A stretch of 64,000 nt of DNA, taken from Diatrype stigma. Lineage: Eukaryota > Ascomycota > Sordariomycetes > Xylariales > Diatrypaceae. Numbering within the stretch: the stretch's first letter is position 1; each line of letters starts with the position of its first letter. Below, in pieces: positions 33,681 through 44,728 of this stretch. Under the pieces are notes generated by a model. That model did not search any database. It was not told the origin of the DNA and saw only the letters and a program-made list of their open reading frames with translations. Both the position numbers and the translations under genes were made by a program. The stretch lies in the NCBI GenBank assembly GCA_022225965.2, contig JAKJXP020000020.1:310001-374000 (forward strand), read 5' to 3'.

Positions 33681-34899
33681 ATTCTAAAGAACGAGAATGG
33701 GGGAAAATGAAAGGTTGATGGTTCCAATGAATCAATCGTTAATCTGTTTAAGGCTGGTCGCCGATTTTGATGGGACATGGGAGCCCCTAAATCATACGTA
33801 ATATAGGCCAATCCCGACAACTCGGGCGCCAACTGCATAGTCACTTGCGTATTAAGAACCAACTGCATATTCTAAACCTCGTTCTCGGCATTTCGCTCGA
33901 TGATACATAACAATGCAAGTTAACTTGGGTGAGTTATAACTAACACCAAAGCCGTTGGTAAGATCGACAGCACAGCCAATGATAAAGGGGTAAAGGTAAC
34001 GAGGTGTGATAAAGGTAGCATTGCTAATCGTAAGGCCAGCGTGGGATTCTTGGCCTTTTGCTTACCCTTAACAACTAGACAGGAAATCCTCCCTTCATAT
34101 GCCTGGCACGTATAACCCAGGATTTTTTGCTCAACTTATTGAACCAGTAGGTACCTTTCCATTGCAGCTAGAAGCCGAACATGTTGGCGTGTAAGCTGTC
34201 AAGCGCTTTCTATAGCGCGCCCTTGAGGATCTAGAGTAAGAGGAAATAACCGAGATATATGGTCGCGAGCTGCATTTCGAACCCGTCTCCCGAAACCTCG
34301 CGCGTAGGTATATGTATGACACGGTACCCTTGCGGACTAGCAAGATGTATATCAGACGTCTCTCTAAACACAAATCCCTCTCTCATGGTAAGTAAGGGAG
34401 TGAAGTAGAGTTATGATGCAAGTATCGTAACACCCGTCCACCCGTGGATGCAACCCGATTGCTAAGTCTAAACGGCGGTCTGCATTTTGACTGAGTAGCC
34501 GCAGCCGGGCTCGGGACCCACCGACCGACCCGGCCAGTTTAGCGGGTCCTTCGGCGGCGCCATTTCCGGCGAATTTCCAACCATGGCCCCGGTACGTTGC
34601 CATAATTCGAAGTAAGTCGCCGGTGACATACCCAAATTGGGACCGGGCTTCGGTAGTGTAAGCTTCTCGGTCTTCGGATTGTAAAAATCGCATCGTTTCA
34701 GGGGGCTGTCGGTGATGGCTTGAGCCACTTGCTGACTGCCGGCGTATTTGTGCTCTTCACTATAGCAGTGGCAACTGCTAACGATTCTAGGACTTGTCTT
34801 ACCACGTGAATGGGTGATTAGATTCTGAGATTTCGCACACGCGCATCCGAGCTTTGCCTCTCGAAATCCTCGTAAGCTATATACTAAGCGACCTGCAAC
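33681..34899. promoter_or_regulatory. Divergent spacer, hydrolase / NAT
   Basis: About 1.2 kb upstream of both genes. A GC-richer patch at 34480-34700 carries a minus-strand open frame (34468-34920) ending in a proline-rich segment that looks protein-like, but it overlaps the NAT start and matches no family I know. It may be a gene relic. Confidence 0.35.
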
Positions 34900-35916
34900 A
34901 TGTCCTTGTCGGCCGAGCAAGTCGAGGGGTACATTGACCGCATCTCCCTACCGCATACAGTTAGGGCATGGCTACGACAGGGTCCCAATGGTCCCAATGC
35001 TCTTGAGGCTATCATAAAGCTTCAGCAGTGCCACTTGGCTGCCATCCCATTCGAAAACTTAGATCTTGTCTATTCTTCCCATCACTCCATCCAAACCCAA
35101 ACACACCTTGCGTATGAGCATATTGTGAAGCGGGGGAGAGGCGGCGTCTGTGACTCGGTGCACCCGCTCTTCGCGAGATTACTGAGGTTCTATGGCTTCT
35201 TGGTATACCTGACAGGAAGTCGAATCAACGCTGCCGCGGGCATCGTAGCGGACTCGAAACTAGATAAATCCAAGCCAAGCTACGGACCCTGGAAAGTTTA
35301 TCCCCTCGCCTGGATTATCCGATGAAATCTACTGACAGTAACTAGGGTTCATCTGAATACCATCGTGACCATTGGCGAGAATCGGTACATAGTAGACACC
35401 GGGCACGGCCCGTCGGGGTCCCCATGGCCGGTACGTTTAGTGCACGACGAACCGGTTATTGACATATGGCCTCGGAAGCGGCGGATGATCTTCGACAGCA
35501 TCCCGGGGTGGTCCGACCCCGGGCAGAAGTGGTGGCGCATGCAGATCCAGTACACCGACACGCACCCGTGGATGGACGTCTGGGCCTTTACCGAGACGGA
35601 GTGGCAAGAGGTCGACTTCCAGATGTTGCGGAGCGCCTACACCGCCTTGGGTACGGGCTGGGTTACCCCGCGGCCGGTCTGCTTCCGGACCAAGTTCGAA
35701 GACGGCGTGCCCGTAGGCTATCTCCTCCTCGCCGAGAGAGAGCTGATACAGAATTACAAGGGCGAGACCAAGATCGTTCAGAGGTTTTTCAACGAGAATG
35801 ATCGGGTGACGGCGCTGGCGGAGGCTTTCGATCTGCATTTGACAGAGGAAGAGCAAAAACAAATTGTAGGGTATGGGGCCGAGCTCAAAGATGAAGATTT
35901 CGATTACTACGCATAG
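34900..35916 (+). CDS. Arylamine N-acetyltransferase homologue with one-base frame problem
   Basis: A NAT-family acyltransferase that moves an acyl group through an active-site Cys onto an arylamine nitrogen. The N-terminal part (34900-35295) has IPFENLDLVYS and the catalytic Cys84 in GRGGVCDSVHPLF. The C-terminal part (35346-35916) has the catalytic His in VHLNTIVTIG and the Asp in YIVDTGHG, so the Cys-His-Asp triad is present. Both parts lie in the same frame but are separated by TGA (35323-35325). Bases 35296-35345 look like an intron (GTTTAT donor, CTGAC branch, CTAG acceptor), yet removing them leaves one base too many. One extra A in the AAA at 35293-35295 would explain it. Either there is a sequencing error, an unusual splice, or recent loss of the gene. 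Bacterial relatives such as RifF join polyketide chains to arylamines, so this is a candidate release enzyme. It is convergent with the trans-ER gene. Confidence 0.8.
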
Positions 35917-36023
35917 CTGCATACTAGACGGTCAACACCGTTTGTAGTATGGGAACAATGACCCCTATAGAGTACTCCAGACATGATGCTTCAACGTTTA
36001 CCGCTACGTGTAATAGCAACCTT

Positions 36024-37211
36024 TTAAAGAGTATAAACTAGTTTAGTGCCACTGACCTTACCGCCCCTTAACTCATCTAAACCCTTCAGGGCAGCTTGAA
36101 GACCACTCCCGCCCTTGTTCACTGTAGGCTTGATAGGCTTGATCACCCCCTCGGCCAAGAGACGCTCGCTAAGTTCGTAGAACTTGACACAAAACTGAAA
36201 CGACTCGGGATTTGCGGGTATGGTCTGACCCATGAAAGTATATGTTTCACCGAACGCGTCATAACCAAGTATGGACCGTGGCCCATCCACATTCGGCCTG
36301 CAATCCTTGAGCGCCTTCTCATCCTCCGGGCTAACGGGGCTGATGGTTCCGTACACGCCCGGCTCGGAATCGCTCATCACCTCGGCGCAGATCGCGGCCC
36401 CAGTCCCCATGCAGTCCCAGGCGAAGCGAAGCTTGTTCTTCACGTATTCCCTAATCTCAAACGCGCATGTTGGGGACTTGTAGTCAAATACCGCATCAGC
36501 ACCCAGGGATCGCAGGTAATCGAAATTGTGAGGAGATGCAGTGGCGATCACAGTCAGTCCCGAAGCCTTGGCGTATTGCACACCAAGGATACCGGAAGCC
36601 GTGCTGGCGGCATGAATGAGGACAGGAAAGGGTTCCTTGGCGGGGGCGTCGGGCAGTGGTAACCCCAGGGATTTGTAAAGTCCCAAGCCCTAAGTGAGAG
36701 TCTCAGTACTGAAGGACTGTGTTCCATGACGAAGATTAAGGACATACAACTGTAGCTATACCAGCCCCGAGTGTGGCTGCCTCCTCGTCGCTGAGGAAGC
36801 TGGGAATGTGGATTTGGACAGCAGCTTTTGCTATGATGTACTCGCCAAAGGCGCCGACGTCATGATCTGTTCGCTTCCTAGGCGGCTCATCTAGTTAGAT
36901 ATTTCCGCCGAGACGCTCCGTAGTTAATGAATGCGTACTCACCCGCCATGAGTAGCCCCTGCAATCCGGTCGCCCTTTCTGAACTTAACGACTTTACTGC
37001 CGACATCCTGAACGACACCAGCGTAATCGAAGCCTATCTTGGACCCGGCGTCTGCCGCACCATAGTCTATATGCTTCCAATCCGACGGGTTCAAGGCTAC
37101 AGTCTTCACCTTGACGAGCACCCACTCGTCCCGTATTTGGGGGATAGGCACTTCTCGGACTGCAGCGGCCTTTCCGCCTTCAATGACCACTATGGCTCGT
37201 GTCGTGTCCAT
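36024..37211 (-). CDS. Trans-acting enoyl reductase (LovC-like MDR)
   Basis: Three exons (36943-37211, 36748-36877, 36024-36689; introns 65 and 58 bases) join in phase to give 354 residues, close to LovC. It is a medium-chain dehydrogenase/reductase without the structural zinc loop. Visible features are [17 protein letters not shown]...GDRIAG in the substrate domain, then a nucleotide-binding domain with [15 protein letters not shown] and [17 protein letters not shown]. The end SGTKLVYTL is typical of PKS-partner enoyl reductases. It should reduce selected enoyl intermediates on the PKS ACP in the cytosol, supplementing the apparently defective ER of the PKS at 19181-27294. I start at the ATG at 37211, where the conserved N-terminal strand begins; an open frame extends further upstream. 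It is divergent from the P450 at 37853. Confidence 0.93.
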
Positions 37212-37852
37212 GGCGAATGAAACTGTCTTGGAGCGGTATGTAGTTACATCATTCGGGAATCGGAGCAACGTCCAAGACCGTTCAATACACCCCGGCACTT
37301 TCGGGTAAACCCTGGAACCGTGAGACAACGTAATAGATATAACACGTGATTTGAGTCATAGTTGACTTATTCAGGGGGTTTTATGTTGGGTATATTAAGT
37401 CAGCACTGGTCATATACAGCAACATCTCCTCCAATGCCCATCATCAAAACCACAAAGGTCCCTGTGTCGATGATTGGCTTCGAAGCTCACATAAGATGAG
37501 GACATCATGTTAGAATTTTTCTAGCATATCTTGACCACCCCATTGAACGTTTAGCTATGTGAACCTCCGATCCTTTCGTGACCACCGGCTCTGCTCGGAC
37601 CAATCCCTGTATTTCAGTAAGCCAACCGCCGACGCAACTGCCGATCCGATCGCCGGTCTTATCACCGACTACACTACTACGGTATTTACAACTGGCTTGA
37701 CTCTATTCACGTGATATGGGTTAAGTGCGCGCAGGAGTTGTGGGTGCCAACTCTTTGGCTGCTGTAACTCAGAAAAAGAAGAGAATAGGATCATATCTTC
37801 GTAGCTGTGGAAGTAGCTTTAATCATCGAAAGCTATTGCAGGCGCAACTAAG
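37212..37852. promoter_or_regulatory. Divergent promoter region, trans-ER / P450
   Basis: About 0.64 kb between divergent starts, containing CACGTG-like E-box words near 37343 and 37710. No other feature is seen. Confidence 0.4.
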
Positions 37853-39687
37853 ATGAATGTAACGCGTGAAGACAGTCCGGATATCGCCGCGGCTCTCTGG
37901 CCTGCAAGCCCCTCTTCTGCGTTCTACTTTACTGTGATCGCTATTGTTCTTTACATCACCTACCGCAGTGCCTTACCGAAGCCGCTCCCTGGCATCCCTC
38001 ATAATGAGGACTCGGCGCGGAGGATACTAGGAGACGTGCCCTACTTCCTCGAGATCCTGAGAGAAGGCGGGAGGCCCCGGGATTTCTGGGCCGACCTGGG
38101 CCGGAAAAAGAACTCAGCTGTAACGCAGTACTTCCCCGGCCCGTTCTTTGGCCCGGTGGTCATTCTCTCTGATTTCCGCGAGGCCCAGGATCTCCTAACT
38201 AGGCGAAGTAAGGAGATCGATCGTGGTTCCCTCGGAACGATGATGTTCGCCGGGGTAGGCGAGCATCATTTCGTGTCCATGAATAGCACCCACCCTAACT
38301 ACTATACTAGCAGAGGGCTGCAAAAAGACTTGATGGCGCCTGGCTACCTCAACGCTGTTAGTTTTTAGCTCAAGTATGGATCGACCCATCTGCTAATGCT
38401 CCTCTGTAGCTCTCAGGACCTATTGTCTATGGCAATGTTATGAGCTTAATAGACTTGTGGAAGTTCAAGGCGAAGGTGGCCAACGGCCGCCCGTTCAAGG
38501 CCATCAAGGATTTAGAGTCGCTGACAGCAGACTCGATCTTCGAAAGCGCGATGGGCATCACGGGTGACGATAGGAACGTAGAACGGACTCTGCAGCAATT
38601 GAAGACTGAAGACTTGTCGAGATTCACGTCAAACGATACGGACAGCGTGTTCCCATTCCCAGAGTACGTGCCCCAAGGGCTGCTACAAACCATCGTAGTG
38701 ATCGCCGAGGTCACTGGTCGATTTCCCACCGCGCCCGTACTCCGGCTCCACTGGCCACTCAACAACCTGCGGCCACACGTCCGTAAGGCCCACCGAGAGC
38801 GGCGCGAAATCATCCAGGGGTACATCGACCGGGCGGTCGAGAAGCGACAGCGCGAGGGCCCGCCCGCACAAGCCAAGACCGCGCTAGACATCCTGATCAC
38901 GCGCGAGCTCGCCAACGCCGAGAAGGCCGGGCGCGCGCCGGCGTTCCAGTCGCCCATTTTCAACGACGCCCTGTACGGGTACTGCTTCGGCGGGCAGGAC
39001 ACCACGCACAGCTCGATGTCGTTCCTGGTGAAGCACTTCGGCATGTACCCGGAAGCGCAGCGCACACTACGGGAGCACCTGCACACGGCACACGCTGCGG
39101 CACTCGCGGAGCGGCGCAGTCCCACGACGGAAGAGATTTTGAGGGCGTCGCCAATCCCGTACCTGGACGCCTTCATCGAGGAGGTGCTGCGGCTGAACAC
39201 GACGGCGGCGGGGGTCATCAAGGAGGCGACGCAGGACCTAACGCTGCTCGGCCACCACATCCCCAAGGGCACGCAACTGATCGTGCCGCTGTGGGGCGCG
39301 TCCATCGACAGCCCCGCGTACCCCATTCCGGAGAGCCTGCGAAGCAAGAGCTGCCGCGAGCACGCCGGGGACGTGCCGGCAGACTGGACGGGAAGCCTGT
39401 ACCCGGCTGCGGAGTTCCACCCCGAGCGCTGGCTGCGCGAGGACGAGGACAGCGGCCGCGTCGTCTACGATCCTAAGTCGGGCCCGCACATGACGTTCAG
39501 CGCCGGGCCTCGCGAGTGCTGGGGCAAGCGTCTCGCGTATCTCGCGCTGCGCCAGGTCACGACGCTGCTGGTGTGGAATTTCGAATTCCTGCCCCTACTG
39601 GAGGGAATGGACAGCACGGTGGTTGAGGATGTCCTAAACGCGAAACCCAAGGTCTGTTTGGTCAAAGTGAAACCGCTGTGGGATTAA
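37853..39687 (+). CDS. Cytochrome P450 monooxygenase, second copy
   Basis: Two exons (37853-38356 and 38410-39687, intron 53 bases with GTTAGT donor and TGTAG acceptor) give 593 residues. An N-terminal hydrophobic anchor (about residues 18-40, AFYFTVIAIVLYITYR) precedes the PLPGIPHN proline hinge. The I-helix is GGQDTTHSS, ExxR is in EEVLRL, the PERF region is FHPERW, and the haem loop is FSAGPRECWGKRL. It is therefore a complete class II microsomal P450 and is unlike the P450 at 13223 in its I-helix. It probably oxidises the cluster product or an intermediate; the substrate is not deducible. It shares a divergent promoter with the trans-ER. Confidence 0.93.
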
Positions 39688-39882
39688 GCTGTTGTCATGT
39701 CTAAAAGAGGGGTCGCAGGGCTTCGCAGTATTTACCATCTATCATTATATAATATATATATCTAGCACATCTGTTCCTTGCTGTATCGACCTGGAGTAAA
39801 TTGAATTACTACACTACCTAGGTAGACTGGATTATAAAGAACGCCGTGCGTCGAGGTTCGCTATCCCTTGATTCGGGAGCGT

Positions 39883-40246
39883 CTATCCTACCTCCTGTGG
39901 ACCCTTTGCACGTCCCTCGTTCAAGTCATTGCACGCTATTTTGCCATGTACTGTAATACATACAAGTCCATACAATTTATTAGCAAACTAATGTATCTAA
40001 GTATTTCAAACGATGCACGCAAATGCTTACGTATAAGATTTGAGCACCAATTAATCAGTATTCATCCAATTAAAAATTGGAAAACTGCGTATATAATGGA
40101 ATGCAATTGGTAACAAATGCAATACGTTTTTTGAAATATCCGGATTGGGTGTAATTAAGGGCTATTATGTAAGGTTTTGTAGGTACGTTGCGATTATATT
40201 GGGGCAAGTAGCGGTTTTGGGCTCCACAGGAGGTAGGATAGACAAA
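39883..40246. repeat. Inverted repeat, possible decayed small transposon
   Basis: GTCTATCCTACCTCCTGTGGA at 39883-39903 is repeated in exact inverse orientation at 40226-40246 (21 bases). The AT-rich interior shows weaker inverted similarity, for example TATTTCAAA at 39999 against TTTGAAATA at 40132. This suggests an old, mutated foldback element. Confidence 0.6.
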
Positions 40247-41744
40247 CCGCTTGATTCCCTTCAGCCCCTCTACAGGGCCATATGGTGGACGTTGCGTTGA
40301 AGCGGTCATTGATTACTGGTGCTAAACAGCTAAACGCCTTAGATAGACCTACAATGTTGCGAGAACGGATTATCTACACAAAAAGACCCCGAATCCAATG
40401 CCGATTTATCCATGTTGATGGCGATTTAATGATGAAAGTTGAGCATTATACATCGAGTTGTTAGCTTTGGTTGCAGTTGCAACTCTTCAGTGTGCCCTTC
40501 CAGCGATGCTCTCCCAGCGCGCCCTTCCAACGCGGGGAGTGGGAGGGTGTATGTCGATTTTGGCCCGAAAGGAACTTCCCAGGTAGGCAGTCGCTAGTGA
40601 TTTGATTGGATGAAAGGCACCGACCGACGCCTACACTAGTTCATACCCGAAACCTTCCGAGGGGCCGTTTCTAGGGGTGCTGTATTGTATCCCGGGCCGT
40701 ATATTCTACCCAGGGAAGGATTTAAACCGCCGTTCCTCCTATAGCCGAACTGAACCTTTTCATTTAATACTTGGGAGAGTAACCACGTGGCGGTGACGGT
40801 CCTTGGGGCTATGGTGAAATCGGAATTCCGTAGTGAGGGAGCAAACGAAATACACTAACTACCGTTCGTCATAGTGGTGTATTCGGTGGAGTTGGTGGAT
40901 ACAAATTTGATCCTCTGGGATGGAGAATTCCTGTTAGGAAGCGGCGTAGAAGGCTTTGTGATGCTTCTTATGTACATATACATATAAAAGAATCCTAGTT
41001 AGCCTAGTACGTGTAGGGTGCCCTAAGAGAGGTCTTGATGAAGTGCTGTTCCGCAACACCCCTATCCTCAGATCCGTTAACAAGTTGTTCGAAATAGGCG
41101 TAACACCGAAATATGGATGATAGGCTTACCTGGATAATATTGAACATGGCCTGCGGTCTGGGGAGTTGTCAAGGGTTGTCAAACATGGCATTAGCGCTGT
41201 ACCTATTCCGAAAAGACTATGGGATACAGTAGCCCGGATAGGGGTATTGTACGGCTGTGCCTACATACTAGTATATCGTACTTGTACGAAGGTCGCGGCC
41301 AAAAGTAAGTAGCCATGATAAGACTACTCCACAGTACGCCACAGAGTACAGTAACATACAATGTTCAGCACTAATGCCCCCGGAAGCTTTTCTTCTAAAG
41401 GGGGCTTAATTAATGTGCTTCAGCGAATAAAGCGCTAGCATTACCTGTATTATAGCGTATTAGGCCTAAACACAGTTAAGCTCAAAGATTTGCCATACTG
41501 TCCCAAGCCGTACCTGAGCAATACGACTATTTGCACCGGACACTTTGGCTATTCGTACCGGACATTAACCGCATTTGGACGCACCCTCACATCACCAACC
41601 TGCCACCTAAAGTCACTACCTAACACACCACTTACCATTACCTAAATATCTACTTAAGTACATAATATTTACCGCATTACTTACCAATTACCTTAAAACA
41701 ACGCCCTTACAAATAAATATATATACCCTTTAAGTCCCTCGCAC

Positions 41745-41757
41745 TTAACCCTAACCC
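41745..41757 (-). repeat. Short telomere-like word
   Basis: TTAACCCTAACCC is two units of the fungal telomere repeat in inverse form, lying inside the inverted-repeat element. It is too short to show a former chromosome end. Confidence 0.5.
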
Positions 41758-41786
41758 ATAACCGCGCCGGCGCTGGCATTGGCGTA

Positions 41787-41880
41787 AGTGCAGGCTATAG
41801 GTGCAAGCTATAGGTGCAGGCTGTAGGTGCAGGCTGTAGGTGTAGGCTGTAGGTATAGGCTGTAAGTGCAGGCTGTATGT
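41787..41880. repeat. 13-base minisatellite
   Basis: About seven imperfect copies of GTGCAGGCTGTAG (variants GTGCAAGCTATAG, GTGTAGGCTGTAG, GTATAGGCTGTAA) lie in the interior of the inverted-repeat element. Confidence 0.85.
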
Positions 41881-42487
41881 ATGTAGATGGTATGTAGTAA
41901 GTAATAAATTGTTAAGGAATAACCTAAGCAGTGGCAGGGCAGAATTGTGGTTTAGGGTGTGGCACGGGTGGCTAATACGCTAACCTTACCAAATGCGGTT
42001 AATGTCCGGTACGAATAGCCAAAGTGTCCGGTGCAAATAGTCGTTTTGGTACCTGAGGCTACTTACTTTTGGCCGCGACCTTCGTAATAGTAGGCAAACG
42101 TACTTTCCGGCCCACATCGTTCTAACCCCGATCCCTCAACCCCGAACCCCGGCCGTTCTAATCTGAATGATCACTGATATAAGGTAGTCACCAGGGTTTC
42201 CAAGAGTCCGGAAGCCGTCCGTGATCACGGGATAGACGAAGGAGAAACTATTTGCGAGCTGGCCTCAAATATATCTGTAATGCCTCCCAATTGCCTAGGT
42301 TTCCTTTCCGGTTCTATGGTTCCTATAGAATTCCATACTCATTCCCCGTTTCTGGATCCAGGAATACCGTTGGCTGTAGTTGGCAGATTGGCTTCAGAGT
42401 TACATATCTCTTCTGCCAATTTTCATCGCCAAATACTTGCTCAGTGCGCTTTCAATCGAGTCCTACCTTAGGGACCTGCAACTAAAC

Positions 42488-44381
42488 ATGGAGCCCGCCG
42501 AGCATACTGAAGTTCTCGTCTGCGGAGCCGGTCCAGTGGGACTGCTGATCGCATTGGGGCTCGCCCAGCAAGGCATCGACACTCTCCTCATAGGTAATAA
42601 CGGATGCCCTGTAAATCTCTTCTTTACTGACCAAGGCGATAGAGAAGCGAGAGCGCAATGTGCAAGAGATGTCCGGCCGGGCCTGTACCTTGTTCCCCCG
42701 GACCTTGGAACTCCTAGAGCCGATGCACGTGGTCGATGGCCTGATGCAGACGGGATGGACTGGACGAACTTATGCAGTTTACAGGGATGGCGAACATGTC
42801 ACAAGGAGGGCATGGCAGTCCCTACTCCCGCTCATGGATAATAGCTTCCACAATTACGTGCTTAATATTCGACAGAAAAGGTCTGAAGAGATCTTTGCGG
42901 CCAGGTATAAGACCCAGTTTGATAGGGCTGTGTACCATGGCTGGGAGATTGTAGCCTATAAGATTGACACTAGTCTCGGGGACGGTTACAACATCACAGC
43001 CGATATTTCTCATGTTTCGTTGGGCCAAAGAGCCGTCAGATGGTAAGCGCAACAGCACAAACCCCGCCATTGCTCCAGACTGTTTTTCATCGGTGGCTAA
43101 ACTATCCTTACATTAGTAAATACCTTGTTGGCTCGGATGGTGGTCAGTCCACAGTTCGTCAACTCGCCGGCATTGACGCGGAAGGGAATGACACAACGTA
43201 CAGGTGGGTCCGCATTGACGGGCGTATGAAGACGAACATGCCAGAGACCAATCTGGCCTTCGGATCAATAGAGTCCCAGACACACGGCAACGTGCTCTGG
43301 GTAAAGCTCGACAGAGATGCGCACCGGATAGGCTTTGCTCTCACACCTAGCCTGCAAGCCAAGTACCCTGATGGATTGACTCAAGAGGATGTTGTCCGAG
43401 AAGCCACAGAAAGCCTAAAGCCGTTCACGCTAGAGATAGAACGCGTGGATTGGTGGACGCAATATAAGTAGGTATCTTCATACGTCGTGCGGCTGGCACA
43501 TGTGCTAACACCTCATCGTCAGTGTGAGACAGAAGGTAGCCACGACTTTTCAGAAGGACGAGTTTGTCCTGCTGGCAGGTGACGCTGCCCACACACACTC
43601 GTCCGCCTTCGCCCAGGGCATGAACACGGGAGTACACGACGCAACCAACCTGGCCTGGAAGCTTTCGGGGGCGCTCAAGGGCTGGTACCAGCGAGCGACG
43701 CTCGAGACCTACTCCAGCGAGCGCCGCGCCGCGGCCCTGAAGCTGATCAGCATCGACCGGCTCGCCGCGTCCGCCGTCTCGGGCGACATCCCGACCGAGT
43801 ACCAGAGGCCCGGCCTGACCGCCGAGGACGCGCTGCACAGCATCTTCGAGACCAACATGAACTTCACCATCGGGCTGGGGGTCAGCTACGACGAGGTCGC
43901 CTCCGTCCTCCACACTACACCCACGGCCACGACACTCCTCCCGGGTACGCGCAGCCCGGACGCCCTTCTCCACGCTCCCGGGCCGCGGGTGCCCTTCCGT
44001 CTTCACGACATCACCCACCGTGATAGTAACGACCGGTGGAGTCTGCTCGTATTCGCCGGCTCCTACCATCGGACGAAGCCGAGGTTTGTCGAGCTGCGGG
44101 ATAAGGCCACCGCATCCGGTTCCCGGATCGCCCGCTGGAATCACCTACTGACCTTCTCGACTATAATACTGGACACGGTGGGAAGTGCGTGGGAGGCCTT
44201 CGACGGACCCGCGCTGGGCAAGCTGTACTTTGACACAGACTCCCTGGCGCATGACCGCTACGGCGTCTACTCGGACCACGGCGCCATAGTCGTCGTCCGC
44301 CCTGACGGCGTGTTCGCCTTTGCGGCTGCTTTGGAGGACTTAAGCAATGTTGAAGACTATTTTGCGGGAATCTGTGCTTAG
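42488..44381 (+). CDS. FAD-dependent aromatic hydroxylase (phenol 2-monooxygenase type)
   Basis: Four exons (42488-42593, 42643-43042, 43117-43467, 43523-44381; introns 49-74 bases) join in phase to give 571 residues. The three flavin motifs are present: GAGPVG (13-18) in the N-terminal Rossmann fold, LVGSDGG (about 173-178), and AGDAAHTHSSAFAQGMNTG (304-322). The last is followed by DATNLAWKLSG. The C-terminal 150 residues match the thioredoxin-like tail of the phenol hydroxylase group. Such enzymes hydroxylate phenols or aminophenols with NADPH and oxygen, ortho to an activating group. In this cluster an aminobenzoate-derived or prenylated ring is the likely substrate; that is inference. 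It is convergent with the aldo/keto reductase gene. Confidence 0.93.
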
Positions 44382-44728
44382 GTTTAGTAAGCGGTCTATA
44401 GAGGTGCTGTTTGAAGTAGATGGAATTGTAGGCAGTACCTAAGCAAAGCTTTTCCGTGATCAGAGTAATTACGGATTGTCGTCGGATTTTCCCATTCTTG
44501 TGATAGCAAGATTCTCTTTTCGTCAAGTATGGAATTTACTATAGACCTGAGGTAACTCATCGACACCCACGTAGTTATATCTTGACTAGGAACTGATTAG
44601 TAAACTACAAGGATATCGCGAGAGACCGAGAAAGTGCCCCTGGCAGGTCCAGACGTACCATAATACCATCACCCAGTTACCTACCAGTTAAAAGTTTAGA
44701 CGCTGTCACATGTATTTATGCAAGGCTC
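44382..44728. other. Convergent spacer
   Basis: About 0.35 kb between two 3' ends. Nothing distinctive is seen. Confidence 0.5.

Larger units (their letters stand above)
41287..42084. mobile_element. Non-autonomous inverted-repeat transposon (MITE-like), interrupted
   Basis: Outer 28-base arms (41287-41314 and 42057-42084) are perfect inverse copies and are flanked on both sides by TA. Inner 55-base arms (41524-41578 and 41989-42043) are also perfect inverse copies. On the right only 13 bases separate the two arm segments; on the left 209 bases do, so about 196 bases appear to have been inserted in the left arm. There is no transposase frame. TA flanks suggest Tc1/mariner-type mobilisation. 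The perfect arms indicate a young insertion or continuing sequence exchange. Confidence 0.85.
39688..42487. other. Gene-free, repeat-bearing stretch
   Basis: A stretch of about 2.8 kb without a recognisable gene. It contains an inverted repeat (39883-40246), a transposon-like inverted-repeat element (41287-42084), a 13-base minisatellite and a short telomere-like word. Much of the rest is AT-rich. One TGGCCTCA word lies at about 42261, 0.2 kb before the FAD monooxygenase. Confidence 0.6.

Noticed and set aside
34468..34920. Minus-strand frame of 150 codons with a proline-rich end
   Set aside because: It overlaps the NAT start and presumed promoter and has no family match. Recorded only as a possible relic in the spacer entry.
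41745..41757. Telomere-like repeat as evidence of a former chromosome end
   Set aside because: Only two units, inside a small transposon-like element; chance is sufficient.
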